The notes: generated by a model not told the origin, from the letters alone. DNA of 64,000 bases from Streptomyces sp. NWU339 (GCF_003143855.1 NZ_QFRK01000035.1:1-64000), one strand, 5' to 3'. Counted from the first letter of the stretch, positions 16,685 to 26,458 are shown. A program made the numbers and translations.

Positions 16685-19600
16685 GTGCATCTCAAGGCCC
16701 TGACCCTCCGAGGCTTCAAGTCGTTCGCCTCGGCGACCACGCTCCGGTTCGAACCGGGCATCACGTGCGTCGTCGGTCCGAACGGCTCGGGGAAGTCCAA
16801 TGTCGTGGACGCGCTCAGCTGGGTCATGGGCGAGCAGGGCGCCAAGTCGCTGCGCGGCGGCAAGATGGAGGACGTCATCTTCGCCGGCACCACCGGCCGC
16901 CCGCCGCTCGGGCGAGCCGAGGTGTCGCTGACCATCGACAACGCCGACGGGGCCCTGCCCATCGAGTACGCCGAGGTCACCATCACGCGGATCATGTTCC
17001 GTAACGGCGGCAGCGAGTACCAGATCAACGGCGACACCTGCCGCCTCCTCGACATCCAGGAACTGCTCTCCGACTCCGGCATCGGCCGTGAGATGCACGT
17101 CATCGTCGGCCAGGGCCAACTGGACTCCGTGCTGCACGCCGACCCGATGGGCCGCCGCGCCTTCATCGAGGAGGCAGCCGGTGTCCTCAAACACCGCAAG
17201 CGCAAGGAGAAGGCGCTGCGCAAGCTGGACGCGATGCAGGCCAATCTCGCGCGCGTACAGGACCTCACCGACGAACTGCGCCGCCAGCTCAAGCCCCTCG
17301 GCCGCCAGGCCGCGGTCGCCAGAAGGGCCGCCGTCATCCAGGCAGACCTGCGCGACGTCCGCCTGCGTCTCCTCGCCGACGACCTCGTGCGGCTGCGCGA
17401 CGCGGTCGCGGCGGAGATCGCCGACGAGGCCGCCCTCAAGGAGCGCAAGGACGCCGCCGAACAGGAACTGCGCAAGGCGCTCCAGCGGGAGGCGGTCCTC
17501 GAGGATGAGGTGCGCCGGCTCACTCCGCGCCTGCACAGCGCCCAGCAGACCTGGTACGAGCTCTCCCAGCTCGCCGAGCGGGTGCGCGGGACCATCTCGC
17601 TGGCCGAAGCGCGCGTGAAGAGCGCCACCTCCGCACCGCCCGAGGAGCGCCGCGGACGCGACCCGGAGGACATGGAGCGCGAGGCCGCCCGCATCCGCGA
17701 GCAGGAGGCCGAGCTGGAGGCCGCCCTCGAGGCCGCCGAACACGCCCTGGAGAACACGGTCGCCCACCGCACGGAGCTGGAACGCGACCTCGCCCTGGAG
17801 GAAAGGCGGCTGAAGGACGCCGCGCGCGCCCTCGCCGACCGGCGCGAGGGGCTCGTCCGGCTCACGGGCCAGGTGGGCGCGGCCCGTTCGCGTGCCGCGG
17901 CGGCCCAGGCCGAGATCGAGCGCCTGGCCGCGGCCCGCGACGAGGCTCAGCAACGGGCCGTCGCCGCCCAGGAGGAGTACGAGGCCCTGCAGGCCGAGGT
18001 CGACGGTCTCGACGCCGACGACGCGGAACTCGCCGGACGTCACACGGAGGCCAAACAGCGGCTCGCCGAGGCCGAGGCCGCCCTCACCGCCGCCCGTGAG
18101 GCGGTCACTGCCGTCGAACGTGAGCGCGCCGCGACCCGGGCCCGCCACGAGGCCCTCGCTCTCGGCCTGCGCCGCAAGGACGGCACCGGCGCGCTGCTCG
18201 CGGCGCAGGACCGGCTGGCCGGGCTGCTCGGCCCCGCCGCCGAACTGCTCACCGTGGCCCCGGGCCACGAGGTCGCCCTCGCCGCCGCCTTCGGGGCCGC
18301 CGCCGACGCCCTCGCCGTCACCGGCCCCGCCACCGCCGCCGACGCGATCCGCCTGCTGCGCAAACAGGAAGCGGGCCGCGCCACCCTGCTGCTCACCGGC
18401 GCCGTTGACGGCGGACCGCGGGAAGTACCCGCCGACGCACCGCACGAGCCGCGCGCGAATGCTCCCGACAGTCCCCCGTACGCCGCCGACCTGGTGCGCG
18501 GTCCTGCCGAACTCCTGCCCGCTGTAAGCCGGTTGCTGCACGGCATCGTCGTCGTCGGCACCCTGGAGGACGCCGAGGAGCTGGTGTACGCGCGGCCCGA
18601 GCTGACCGCCGTGACCGCCGAGGGCGACCTGCTGGGCGCGCACTTCGCGCACGGCGGCTCGGCGGGAGCCCCGAGCCTGCTCGAGGTGCGGGCGTCCGTG
18701 GACGAGGCCGCCGCCGAGCTGGAAGAGCTCGGTGTGCGGTGCGAGGAACTGACCCTGGCACAGCACACGGCGGCCGAGGAACGCGGCCGGTGCGCGGCCC
18801 TCGTCGAGGAACTGGGGGAGCGGCGCCGGGCCGCCGACCGGGAGAAGTCCTCCGTCGCCCAGCAGTTGGGCCGGCTCGCCGGGCAGGCACGTGGTGCGGC
18901 CGGGGAGGCCGAGCGCTCCGCTGCCGCGGCTGCCAGGGCGCAGGAAGCCCTCGACAACGCGCTCACCGATGTGGAGGAACTCGCCGAACGGCTCGCCGTC
19001 GCCGAGGAGAGTGCCCCTTTCGGGGAGGGAGAGGAGCCCGACTCCTCCGTGCGCGACCGGCTCGCCGCCGACGGGGCCAACGCCCGCCAGACCGAGATGG
19101 AGGCCCGGCTCCAGGTGCGTACGCACGAGGAGCGGGTCAAGGGACTCGCCGGGCGGGCCGACTCCCTCGACCGGGCCGCCCGAGCGGAACGCGAGGCACG
19201 CGCGCGTGCCGAGCAGCGGCGGGCCCGGCTGCGGCACGAGGCAGCCGTCGCCGAGGCCGTCGCGGGCGGTGCCCGTCAGTTGCTCGCGCACGTCGAGGTG
19301 TCCCTCGCGCGTGCCGAGGAGGAGCGCACCGCCGCCGAGGCCGCGAAGGCCCGCAGCGAACAGGAGCTCGCCCGGGCACGCACCGAGGGACGCGATCTCA
19401 AGGCGGAACTCGACAAGTTGACGGATTCAGTTCACCGGGGCGAGGTACTCGGCGCCGAGAAGCGGCTGCGAATGGAGCAGTTGGAGACCAAGGCGCTGGA
19501 GGAACTGGGTGTCGAACCGGCCGGACTGGTGGCGGAGTACGGACCGCACCAACTGGTGCCGCCCTCGCCCCCCGCCGACGGGGAGGGCCTCCCGGACGAC

Positions 19601-20281
19601 CCCGAGCACCCGCGCAACACGCCTCGCCCCTTCGTGCGGGCGGAGCAGGAGAAGCGGATGAAGGCCGCCGAGCGGGCCTACCAGCAACTCGGCAAGGTGA
19701 ACCCGCTCGCGCTGGAGGAGTTCGCGGCTCTGGAGGAACGCCATCAGTTCCTCGGCGAGCAACTGGAGGACCTGAAGAAGACCCGCGCGGATCTGCTCCA
19801 GGTCGTCAAGGAGGTCGACGAGCGCGTCGAGCAGGTCTTCAGCGAGGCCTACCGGGACACGGCCCGGGAGTTCGAGGGCGTCTTCTCCCGGCTGTTCCCG
19901 GGCGGTGAGGGGCGGCTGGTGCTGACCGACCCCGACGACATGCTCACCACGGGCGTGGACGTCGAGGCGCGTCCGCCGGGCAAGAAGGTCAAGCGGCTGT
20001 CGCTGCTCTCGGGCGGTGAGCGGTCACTGACCGCCGTGGCGCTGCTGGTGTCGATCTTCAAGGCGCGGCCGAGTCCGTTCTACGTCATGGACGAGGTCGA
20101 GGCCGCCCTCGACGACACCAACCTCCAGCGGCTGATCCGCATCATGCAGGAGCTGCAGGAGGCCTCGCAGCTGATCGTGATCACCCACCAGAAGCGCACG
20201 ATGGAGGTCGCCGACGCGCTCTACGGCGTCTCCATGCAGGGCGACGGTGTCTCCAAGGTCATCAGCCAGCGCCTCCGCTAG
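16685..20281 (+). CDS. smc: Chromosome segregation protein SMC
   Basis: SMC is the ATPase of bacterial condensin, with ScpA and ScpB; it compacts and segregates the nucleoid, including at sporulation in Streptomyces. The 1198-aa protein begins MHLKALTLRGFKSFASATTL, with Walker A GPNGSGKSNVVDALSW, a first coiled coil, a hinge at about residues 510-680, and a return coil. The C-terminal ABC signature is LLSGGERSLTAVALL and the Walker B is FYVMDEVEAALDD. GTG 16685 fixes the conserved N-terminus. Full length. Confidence 0.97.
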   Translation: MHLKALTLRGFKSFASATTLRFEPGITCVVGPNGSGKSNVVDALSWVMGEQGAKSLRGGKMEDVIFAGTTGRPPLGRAEVSLTIDNADGALPIEYAEVTITRIMFRNGGSEYQINGDTCRLLDIQELLSDSGIGREMHVIVGQGQLDSVLHADPMGRRAFIEEAAGVLKHRKRKEKALRKLDAMQANLARVQDLTDELRRQLKPLGRQAAVARRAAVIQADLRDVRLRLLADDLVRLRDAVAAEIADEAALKERKDAAEQELRKALQREAVLEDEVRRLTPRLHSAQQTWYELSQLAERVRGTISLAEARVKSATSAPPEERRGRDPEDMEREAARIREQEAELEAALEAAEHALENTVAHRTELERDLALEERRLKDAARALADRREGLVRLTGQVGAARSRAAAAQAEIERLAAARDEAQQRAVAAQEEYEALQAEVDGLDADDAELAGRHTEAKQRLAEAEAALTAAREAVTAVERERAATRARHEALALGLRRKDGTGALLAAQDRLAGLLGPAAELLTVAPGHEVALAAAFGAAADALAVTGPATAADAIRLLRKQEAGRATLLLTGAVDGGPREVPADAPHEPRANAPDSPPYAADLVRGPAELLPAVSRLLHGIVVVGTLEDAEELVYARPELTAVTAEGDLLGAHFAHGGSAGAPSLLEVRASVDEAAAELEELGVRCEELTLAQHTAAEERGRCAALVEELGERRRAADREKSSVAQQLGRLAGQARGAAGEAERSAAAAARAQEALDNALTDVEELAERLAVAEESAPFGEGEEPDSSVRDRLAADGANARQTEMEARLQVRTHEERVKGLAGRADSLDRAARAEREARARAEQRRARLRHEAAVAEAVAGGARQLLAHVEVSLARAEEERTAAEAAKARSEQELARARTEGRDLKAELDKLTDSVHRGEVLGAEKRLRMEQLETKALEELGVEPAGLVAEYGPHQLVPPSPPADGEGLPDDPEHPRNTPRPFVRAEQEKRMKAAERAYQQLGKVNPLALEEFAALEERHQFLGEQLEDLKKTRADLLQVVKEVDERVEQVFSEAYRDTAREFEGVFSRLFPGGEGRLVLTDPDDMLTTGVDVEARPPGKKVKRLSLLSGGERSLTAVALLVSIFKARPSPFYVMDEVEAALDDTNLQRLIRIMQELQEASQLIVITHQKRTMEVADALYGVSMQGDGVSKVISQRLR

Positions 20282-20337
20282 GCAAGTGCAACCTGCATGC
20301 ATTCATGATCACCCATCCTGCGTCCCGCACGCTTGAC

Positions 20338-20422
20338 TTCAATTCTTGAACCCAACCTCGCGGGATCTTCGGGTATCCGTTCTATAACCCTCTATTGACT
20401 TCAAAACTTGAATGCATAGTCT
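20338..20422 (+). promoter_or_regulatory. glcP promoter with paired TTCAAN3TTGAA operators
   Basis: Two palindromes of form TTCAAN3TTGAA lie at 20338-20350 and 20400-20412, 62 bp apart. The second overlaps a likely promoter: -35 TTGACT (20395-20400), a 16-bp spacer and -10 TAGTCT (20417-20422). A regulator bound there would occlude RNA polymerase. Downstream, CTTCAGGTAC is repeated in tandem (about 20440-20459). The identity of the regulator is unknown. Confidence 0.55.
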
Positions 20423-20516
20423 TCGCCATGTTGCTTTCACCTTCAGGTACCTTCAGGTGGACCTCGAAGGGCTGACCCCCACCCGGCGATGTTGCCGGTG
20501 GCCCGAGGAGTTACAC

Positions 20517-21935
20517 GTGACCAGCTCAGCGCAGGCACAGAAGTCAGGAGCCGGGACGGCTCAACCCGAGCATCTCGGGCACGTCATCTTCATCACGGCG
20601 GCAGCTGCCATGGGCGGCTTCCTCTTCGGCTACGACAGCTCCGTGATCAATGGCGCCGTCGAGGCCATCCGGGACCGCTACGACATCGGCTCGGCCGCGC
20701 TCGCCCAGGTCATCGCCGTCGCGCTGATCGGCTGCGCTGTCGGCGCCGCGACCGCCGGCCGCATAGCCGACCGCATCGGCCGCATCCGGGTCATGCAGAT
20801 CGCCGCGCTCCTGTTCACCGTCAGCGCCATCGGTTCCGCCGTCCCCTTCTCCCTCTACGACCTCGCCTTCTGGCGGATCGTCGGCGGCGTCGCCATCGGT
20901 ATGGCCTCGGTGATCGGCCCGGCCTACATCGCCGAGGTCGCCCCGCCCGCCTACCGCGGCCGGCTCGGCTCCTTCCAGCAGGCCGCGATCGTCGTCGGCA
21001 TCGCCGTGTCGCAGCTGGTCAACTGGGGCATCCTGAACGCCGCCGGCGGCGAGCAGCGTGGCACGCTGCTGGGTCTGGAGGCATGGCAGTTGATGCTCGG
21101 CGTCATGGTCGTCCCGGCCGTGCTGTACGGACTGCTCTCCTTCGCCATCCCCGAGTCCCCCCGCTACCTGATCTCCGTCGGCAAGCACGAGCGCGCCCGG
21201 AAGATCCTCGAAGAGGTCGAGGGCAAGAACGTCGACCTGGACGCCCGCGTCAGCGAGATCGAGACGGCGATGCACAGCGAGGAGAAGTCCCGCTTCAAGG
21301 ACCTGCTCGGCGGCAGCTTCTTCTTCAAGCCGATCGTCTGGATCGGTATCGGTCTGTCGGTCTTCCAGCAGTTCGTCGGCATCAACGTCGCGTTCTACTA
21401 CTCGGCGACGCTGTGGCAGTCGGTCGGCGTCGACCCGGCGGACTCGTTCTTCTACTCCTTCACCACGTCGATCATCAACATCGTCGGCACCGTCATCGCG
21501 ATGATCTTCGTCGACCGCATCGGCCGCAGGCCGCTCGCGATCATCGGCTCCGTCGGCATGGTGATCGGCCTCGCACTGGAGGCCTGGGCGTTCTCCTTCG
21601 ACCTCGTCGACGGCAAGCTGCCCGCCACCCAGGGCTGGGTCGCGCTGGTCGCCGCCCACATGTTCGTCCTCTTCTTCGCCCTGTCGTGGGGTGTGGTCGT
21701 CTGGGTCATGCTCGGCGAGATGTTCCCGAACCGGATCCGCGCCGCCGCGCTGGGCGTGGCCGCCGCCGCGCAGTGGATCGCCAACTGGGCCATCACCGCG
21801 AGCTTCCCGTCGCTGGCCGAGTGGAACCTGTCGACCACCTACGTGATCTACACGTTCTTCGCGGCGCTCTCCATCCCGTTCGTCCTGAAGTTCGTCAAGG
21901 AGACGAAGGGCAAGGCCCTGGAGGAAATGGGCTGA
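20517..21935 (+). CDS. glcP: Glucose permease GlcP (MFS sugar:H+ symporter)
   Basis: A 472-aa major-facilitator sugar transporter with 12 predicted membrane segments, the same length as S. coelicolor GlcP, which lies at this position next to smc. Signatures: GGFLFGYDSSVINGA (helix 1), DRIGRIRVMQ after helix 2, PAYIAEVAPPAYRGRLGSFQ, PESPRYLI, QQFVGINVAFYYS (sugar-binding helix 7), and RIGRRPLAI in the second half. GTG 20517 follows a GAGGAG site. GlcP is the main glucose uptake route and a key determinant of glucose repression in streptomycetes. Confidence 0.9.
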   Translation: MTSSAQAQKSGAGTAQPEHLGHVIFITAAAAMGGFLFGYDSSVINGAVEAIRDRYDIGSAALAQVIAVALIGCAVGAATAGRIADRIGRIRVMQIAALLFTVSAIGSAVPFSLYDLAFWRIVGGVAIGMASVIGPAYIAEVAPPAYRGRLGSFQQAAIVVGIAVSQLVNWGILNAAGGEQRGTLLGLEAWQLMLGVMVVPAVLYGLLSFAIPESPRYLISVGKHERARKILEEVEGKNVDLDARVSEIETAMHSEEKSRFKDLLGGSFFFKPIVWIGIGLSVFQQFVGINVAFYYSATLWQSVGVDPADSFFYSFTTSIINIVGTVIAMIFVDRIGRRPLAIIGSVGMVIGLALEAWAFSFDLVDGKLPATQGWVALVAAHMFVLFFALSWGVVVWVMLGEMFPNRIRAAALGVAAAAQWIANWAITASFPSLAEWNLSTTYVIYTFFAALSIPFVLKFVKETKGKALEEMG

Positions 21936-21982
21936 CCGAGCCCGCGGGACCGACGGCCCACGGACCCGTCCCGCACAAGCCC

Positions 21983-22019
21983 GAGGAGAGGGGTTCAAGT
22001 CCCCGCTGCCCCTCTCCTC
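21983..22019 (+). terminator. Hairpin terminator after glcP (with T-arm-like inner stem)
   Basis: A perfect 11-bp stem (GAGGAGAGGGG with CCCCTCTCCTC) and 15-base loop, about 45 bp after the glcP stop. The inner part GGGGTTCAAGTCCCC can fold alternatively into a 4-bp stem with a TTCAAGT loop, like a tRNA T-arm. No remaining tRNA structure is seen around it. There is no T-run, as is usual for Streptomyces terminators. Confidence 0.65.
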
Positions 22020-22209
22020 GTACCCTGCCGCCCCGCTCCGGACACCGTCCGGGCCGGGGCGGCGGCGTGTCCGTGCCGTGTGCCGCAGGTCCTGACCCGT
22101 GCGTCGTCGGCCGCCGGCCACCAGGTCGCCGGCCCGGGACGGCACGGGCCGTTCCACGGGGGCCGACCTCGGCTCGACCGGGCTGCCCATGGCTGATACT
22201 GGACCCGTT

Positions 22210-23409
22210 ATGGACATCGTCATCCTTGCTGTAGTCATCGCCGTGGTCGTGTTCGGTGTGCTCGGCGGGCTCATCGTCGGCAGCCGACGCAAGAAGCAGC
22301 CGTCCCCGCCGCCGCCCACCGCGCCCGACATCACCGCCCCTCCAGCCGAGCCGCACGTCGGCGACGAGGCCGAGACGCCGCGGGAGGAACCGCGGCGCAC
22401 CATCGAGGAGGTTGATCTTCCGGACGGCTCCGCCCCGGTCGTCGTCGAGGAACCGCCTGCCGAGGTTCCCGCGATCGAGATCCCGGAGCCCACCGCCGGC
22501 CGGCTCGTCCGGCTGCGAACCCGTCTCTCCCGTTCACAGAACGCCCTGGGCAAGGGCCTGCTCATCCTGCTCTCCCGCGAGCACCTCGACGAGGACACCT
22601 GGGAGGAGGTCGAGGACACCCTGCTCACCGCCGATGTCGGTGTGCAGCCCACCCAGGAACTGGTCGAGCGGCTGCGCGAGCGCGTGAAGGTGCTCGGCAC
22701 CCGCACCCCCGCCGAACTGCGCGGGCTGCTCCGCGAGGAGCTGATCACCCTGGTCGATCCCACGATGGACCGCACCGTGCGCACCGAGACCGGGACCGGT
22801 GGTCCGGGCGTCGTGATGGTCGTGGGGGTCAACGGCACCGGCAAGACCACCACCACCGGCAAGCTCGCCCGGGTCCTGGTCGCCGACGGCAACACCGTCG
22901 TCCTCGGCGCCGCCGACACGTTCCGCGCCGCCGCCGCCGACCAGCTCCAGACCTGGGGCGAGCGCGTCGGTGCCCACACCGTGCGCGGTCCGGAGGGCGG
23001 CGACCCGGCCTCCGTCGCGTTCGACGCGGTCAAGGAGGGCAAGGAGATGAGCGCGGGCGTCGTGCTCATCGACACCGCCGGCCGACTGCACACCAAGACG
23101 GGCCTGATGGACGAGCTCGGCAAGGTCAAGCGGGTCGTGGAGAAGCAGGCCCCGCTGGACGAGGTGCTGCTCGTGCTCGACGCCACCACCGGTCAGAACG
23201 GTCTGGTCCAGGCCCGGGTCTTCGCCGAGGTCGTCGACATCACCGGCATCGTGCTCACCAAGCTGGACGGCACGGCCAAGGGCGGCATCGTGATCGCCGT
23301 CCAGCGCGAACTGGGCGTCCCGGTCAAGCTGATCGGTCTCGGCGAGGGCGCGGACGACCTGGCACCGTTCGAGCCCGACGCGTTCGTGGACGCGCTCATC
23401 GGGGAGTGA
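22210..23409 (+). CDS. ftsY: Signal recognition particle receptor FtsY
   Basis: The membrane-associated SRP receptor GTPase. The 399-aa protein has a single N-terminal membrane helix (VILAVVIAVVVFGVLGGLIV), an acidic linker (residues 30-100), and the NG domain with Walker A GVNGTGKTTTTGKLA, G3 DTAGRLHTK, G4 TKLDGTAKGG and the closing GLGEGADDL. ATG 22210 starts directly at the membrane helix. With Ffh, encoded 8 kb downstream, it targets membrane proteins to the translocon. Confidence 0.95.
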   Translation: MDIVILAVVIAVVVFGVLGGLIVGSRRKKQPSPPPPTAPDITAPPAEPHVGDEAETPREEPRRTIEEVDLPDGSAPVVVEEPPAEVPAIEIPEPTAGRLVRLRTRLSRSQNALGKGLLILLSREHLDEDTWEEVEDTLLTADVGVQPTQELVERLRERVKVLGTRTPAELRGLLREELITLVDPTMDRTVRTETGTGGPGVVMVVGVNGTGKTTTTGKLARVLVADGNTVVLGAADTFRAAAADQLQTWGERVGAHTVRGPEGGDPASVAFDAVKEGKEMSAGVVLIDTAGRLHTKTGLMDELGKVKRVVEKQAPLDEVLLVLDATTGQNGLVQARVFAEVVDITGIVLTKLDGTAKGGIVIAVQRELGVPVKLIGLGEGADDLAPFEPDAFVDALIGE

Positions 23410-23450
23410 CCCCGGGGCGGCCCGCCGGACGGCACCCGCACCGACGCGAA

Positions 23451-23488
23451 GAAGCGCCCGCTTCCGGAAACCCGGAAACGGGCGCTTC
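23451..23488. terminator. Bidirectional terminator between ftsY and the convergent gene
   Basis: GAAGCGCCCG at 23451-23460 pairs perfectly with CGGGCGCTTC at 23479-23488 around an 18-base loop. It lies between two convergent genes and can serve both. Confidence 0.75.
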
Positions 23489-23546
23489 GCCGTGCTGCCC
23501 CGTGTACGGCTTCGGGGCCGACACCTGCGGCCTTCGGGGTCTGTGC

Positions 23547-24212
23547 CTACGCCTGCGACCGGTGCACGACGTACGCCAGCGTGCCCAGGACCAGACGGGC
23601 CTCGGGCGGGCGGGGGACCGAATCGAGGGCGGGAGAGCGCAGCCAGCGCACCGGGCCGAGGCCGCCCCGGTCCGACGCCGGTGCCGTGATGTGCGTACCG
23701 GGACCGAGGCCGCGCAGGTCGAGGGCGGCCGGGTCGTCCCAGCCCATGCGGTAGAGCAGCTCGGGGAGCGCGGCGGCGGCGCCGGGGGCGACGAAGAACT
23801 GGGCCCGGCCGTCCGGGGTGGCGGTGACCGGGCCGACGGGCAGGCCCATGCGCTCCAACCGGGCCAGGGCGCGGCACCCGGCGGCTTCGGCCACCTCGAT
23901 CACGTCGAACGCCCGCCCGACCGGCAGCATCATCGCGGCGCCCGGGTACCCGGCCCAGATCTCCGTCACGTCGTCCAGCGGAGCCCCGGCGGGGATCTCC
24001 GGGGCGAGGTCCAGCGGATGCGCCCCCGGCGCCCGGCATCCCGCCCGGCCGCAGGAGCAGGCGCCGGCCGCGGCGCGGGCACCCGGCACCACGTCCCAGC
24101 CCCACAGCCCGGTGTACTCCGCCACTCCGGTGCCGTCCGGCGCGCGGCCCCGACGGCGTGAGCCGGACCGGATGTCGCGGATGCCCCGGCTTATGCCGAT
24201 CGTGAAGCCCAT
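23547..24212 (-). CDS. Bifunctional DNA primase/polymerase N-terminal-like protein
   Basis: A 221-aa protein resembling the actinobacterial family annotated as bifunctional DNA primase/polymerase, N-terminal domain. It has the zinc-like CSCGRAGCRAPGAHPLD segment, DDVTEIWAGYPGAAMMLPVG, and FDVIEVAEAAG where active prim-pols carry the catalytic acids. The catalytic DxD is not obvious, so polymerase activity is doubtful. ATG 24212 has GGAGGGGG upstream. It is conserved between ftsY and nsdA in streptomycetes, which suggests a housekeeping rather than mobile role. Confidence 0.65.
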   Translation of the reverse strand: MGFTIGISRGIRDIRSGSRRRGRAPDGTGVAEYTGLWGWDVVPGARAAAGACSCGRAGCRAPGAHPLDLAPEIPAGAPLDDVTEIWAGYPGAAMMLPVGRAFDVIEVAEAAGCRALARLERMGLPVGPVTATPDGRAQFFVAPGAAAALPELLYRMGWDDPAALDLRGLGPGTHITAPASDRGGLGPVRWLRSPALDSVPRPPEARLVLGTLAYVVHRSQA

Positions 24213-24655
24213 GCCCCCTCCAACGGGTCCGACGCACCGGCGGTTACGCAGCGGGCGCGACGCGTGACTCTCTGTTTTCGACTTCCCTGTACCGATCGGC
24301 TCAGTCGGCGCCCGGAAGCGCCCGGGGTGGCGCGCGGGGCGGCTTGCGCCCTCGAGCGCCTCGCCGCATCCACTGTGGCTGCTCTGTGTCAAGTGAATCG
24401 TGAGTCGGCCACCGTGAGTTCATTCGATGGGGTGGCGAATGGTGGCGATTACCGGTTCGCCATGGCTGGACGGGTGATCGTAGCGCTACGTTGTGTGCAC
24501 GGCTTCTTGGGGCACATGCACGCACGGGTATGCCGGAGGCAACTCGGCTTTCCGTTCGGTGGGTGGCGTCCGCCGGACGGCGGCCCCGGCAACCGGCATT
24601 CTGGTAGGGCTTGGCGCACTCAGCGGCGAGTGGTTTCAGGGATGGGGGCGTTCCA
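24213..24655. other. Intergenic upstream of nsdA
   Basis: 443 bp separating divergent genes, so both promoters should lie here. A perfect 12-bp palindrome CGTAGCGCTACG is at 24479-24490, about 165 bp upstream of nsdA. No consensus -35/-10 pair stands out. Confidence 0.4.
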
Positions 24656-26149
24656 GTGAGCGGCAACGGCGGTGGCGGGACGAGCGCTGCGGGTACGGAG
24701 AAGCGTCCGAACGAGCTGCTCGCCTCGTGGTTCATCCGCAGCGGCTGGTCCAAGGGCGAGCTCGCCCGCCAGGTCAACCGCAGAGCCCGCCAACTGGGCG
24801 CCAACCACATCTCCACCGACACCTCGCGCGTGCGCCGCTGGCTGGACGGCGAGAACCCGCGCGAGCCCATCCCGCGCATCCTGTCCGAGCTGTTCTCCGA
24901 GCGCTTCGGCGTCGTCGTGTCCGTCGAGGACCTGGGCCTGCGCACCACCCGGCCCTCGCCCTCCGCGACCGGCGTCGACCTGCCCTGGACGGGCCCGCAG
25001 ACCGTGGCCCTGCTCAGCGAGTTCTCGCGCAGCGACCTCATGCTCGCGCGGCGCGGCTTCCTCGGGAGCTCGCTGGCCCTCTCCGCGGGCCCGTCCCTCA
25101 TCGAGCCCATGCAGCGCTGGCTCGTCCCCACACCGTCCGCCGCCCAGTCCCGCCCGGAGTCCGAACCCGCCGTCCTGGGGCACACCCGCGGCCGGCTGTC
25201 CCAGCCGGAGCTGGACCTGCTGGAGGCCACCACCGTGATGTTCCGGCAGTGGGACGCCCAGTGCGGAGGCGGCCTGCGCCGCAAGGCCGTCGTCGGCCAG
25301 CTGCACGAGGTGACGGACCTGCTCCAGGAACCCCAGCCCGACCCGATCCGGCGGCGGCTGTTCAAGGTCGCCGCCGAGCTCGCCGAACTGGCCGGCTGGA
25401 TGTCGTACGACGTGGGGCTCCAGCCCACCGCGCAGAAGTACCTCGTGCTCGCCCTGCACGCGGCCAAGGAGGCGGGGGACCGGCCACTGGGTTCGTACAT
25501 CCTGTCGAACCTGAGCCGTCAGATGATCCACCTCGGCCGGCCCGAGGACGCCCTGGAACTCATCCATCTCGCGCAGTACGGCAGCCGTGACTGCGCGAGC
25601 CCGCGCACCCAGTCGATGCTGTACGCGATGGAGGCCCGCGCCTACGCCAACATGGGCCAGCCCGGCCGGTGCAAGCGCGCGGTCAGGATGGCCGAGGACA
25701 CCTTCGCCGAGGTCGGCGAGTGGGAGGAACCGGACCCCGACTGGATCCGCTTCTTCTCCGAGGCCGAGCTGTACGGCGAGAACTCCCACTCCTTCCGCGA
25801 CCTCGCCTACGTCGCAGGCCGCAGTCCCACGTACGCCTCCCTCGCCGAGCCGCTGATGGAGCGGGCCGTGGAGCTGTTCGCCCAGGAGCGCGCCGACTAC
25901 CAGCGGTCGTACGCGCTCAACCTGATCGGCATGGCCACCGTGCATCTCCTCCAGCGTGAGCCCGAGCGGGGCGCGGTCCTCGCCACCGAGGCCATCAGGA
26001 CGGCCAAGAAGGTCCGCTCCGAGCGGGTCAACACACGCATCCGAAAGACGGTCGACACGGCCGTCCGTGACTTCGGCGACCTCGCCGAGGTCGTCGACCT
26101 CACCGAGCGGCTCGCCACCGAGTTGCCGGAGACCGCCGAAGCGGTCTGA
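24656..26149 (+). CDS. nsdA: NsdA, negative regulator of sporulation and antibiotic production
   Basis: A 497-aa protein matching NsdA, whose loss in S. coelicolor raises actinorhodin output and sporulation. An N-terminal HTH-like segment (ELLASWFIRSGWSKGELARQ and the RVRRWLDGENPR motif, residues about 18-65) is followed by a helical region of TPR-like repeats (for example RPLGSYILSNLSRQMIHLGR). GTG 24656 is chosen for the conserved start. A 15-residue upstream extension is possible but lacks a ribosome-binding site. It is a single gene upstream of the nitrogen operon. Confidence 0.85.
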   Translation: MSGNGGGGTSAAGTEKRPNELLASWFIRSGWSKGELARQVNRRARQLGANHISTDTSRVRRWLDGENPREPIPRILSELFSERFGVVVSVEDLGLRTTRPSPSATGVDLPWTGPQTVALLSEFSRSDLMLARRGFLGSSLALSAGPSLIEPMQRWLVPTPSAAQSRPESEPAVLGHTRGRLSQPELDLLEATTVMFRQWDAQCGGGLRRKAVVGQLHEVTDLLQEPQPDPIRRRLFKVAAELAELAGWMSYDVGLQPTAQKYLVLALHAAKEAGDRPLGSYILSNLSRQMIHLGRPEDALELIHLAQYGSRDCASPRTQSMLYAMEARAYANMGQPGRCKRAVRMAEDTFAEVGEWEEPDPDWIRFFSEAELYGENSHSFRDLAYVAGRSPTYASLAEPLMERAVELFAQERADYQRSYALNLIGMATVHLLQREPERGAVLATEAIRTAKKVRSERVNTRIRKTVDTAVRDFGDLAEVVDLTERLATELPETAEAV

Positions 26150-26422
26150 CTCCCGAAGCGGTCCGATCCCCGAAACCCGACAGGAACCCCCGAAGGACTG
26201 CAGGGACCTCCGGGAAAACCCCAGGCACCGGCCGCGGCCGGCCCTCCCGAACTGCCCGACTCGGCTCCCCCATGCCAGGTCATCGGAAGGCCCGCCGCGG
26301 CCGGTTTTCTGCGTCCGAGCCGACGCCGCTTTCGCGGACCTGGTGCTCGCCGTCGTGGTTGCTCCATCGATGGCCGCGGTGCCACGGGCAGATACCGCGC
26401 GGATCCGGCAGTTCATCGACGC

Positions 26423-26458
26423 GTAACACACCAGGTGCCTTCGTCACGGCGGCGAAAC
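26423..26458 (+). promoter_or_regulatory. Tandem GlnR boxes of the amtB operon
   Basis: Two GlnR half-site pairs (consensus GTnAC-n6-GAAAC): GTAAC-n6-GGTGC at 26423-26438 (second half degenerate) and a perfect GTCAC-n6-GAAAC at 26443-26458, offset by 20 bp. This is the known architecture upstream of Streptomyces amtB, where GlnR activates transcription under nitrogen limitation. The core lies about 120 bp before the amtB start. Confidence 0.8.
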
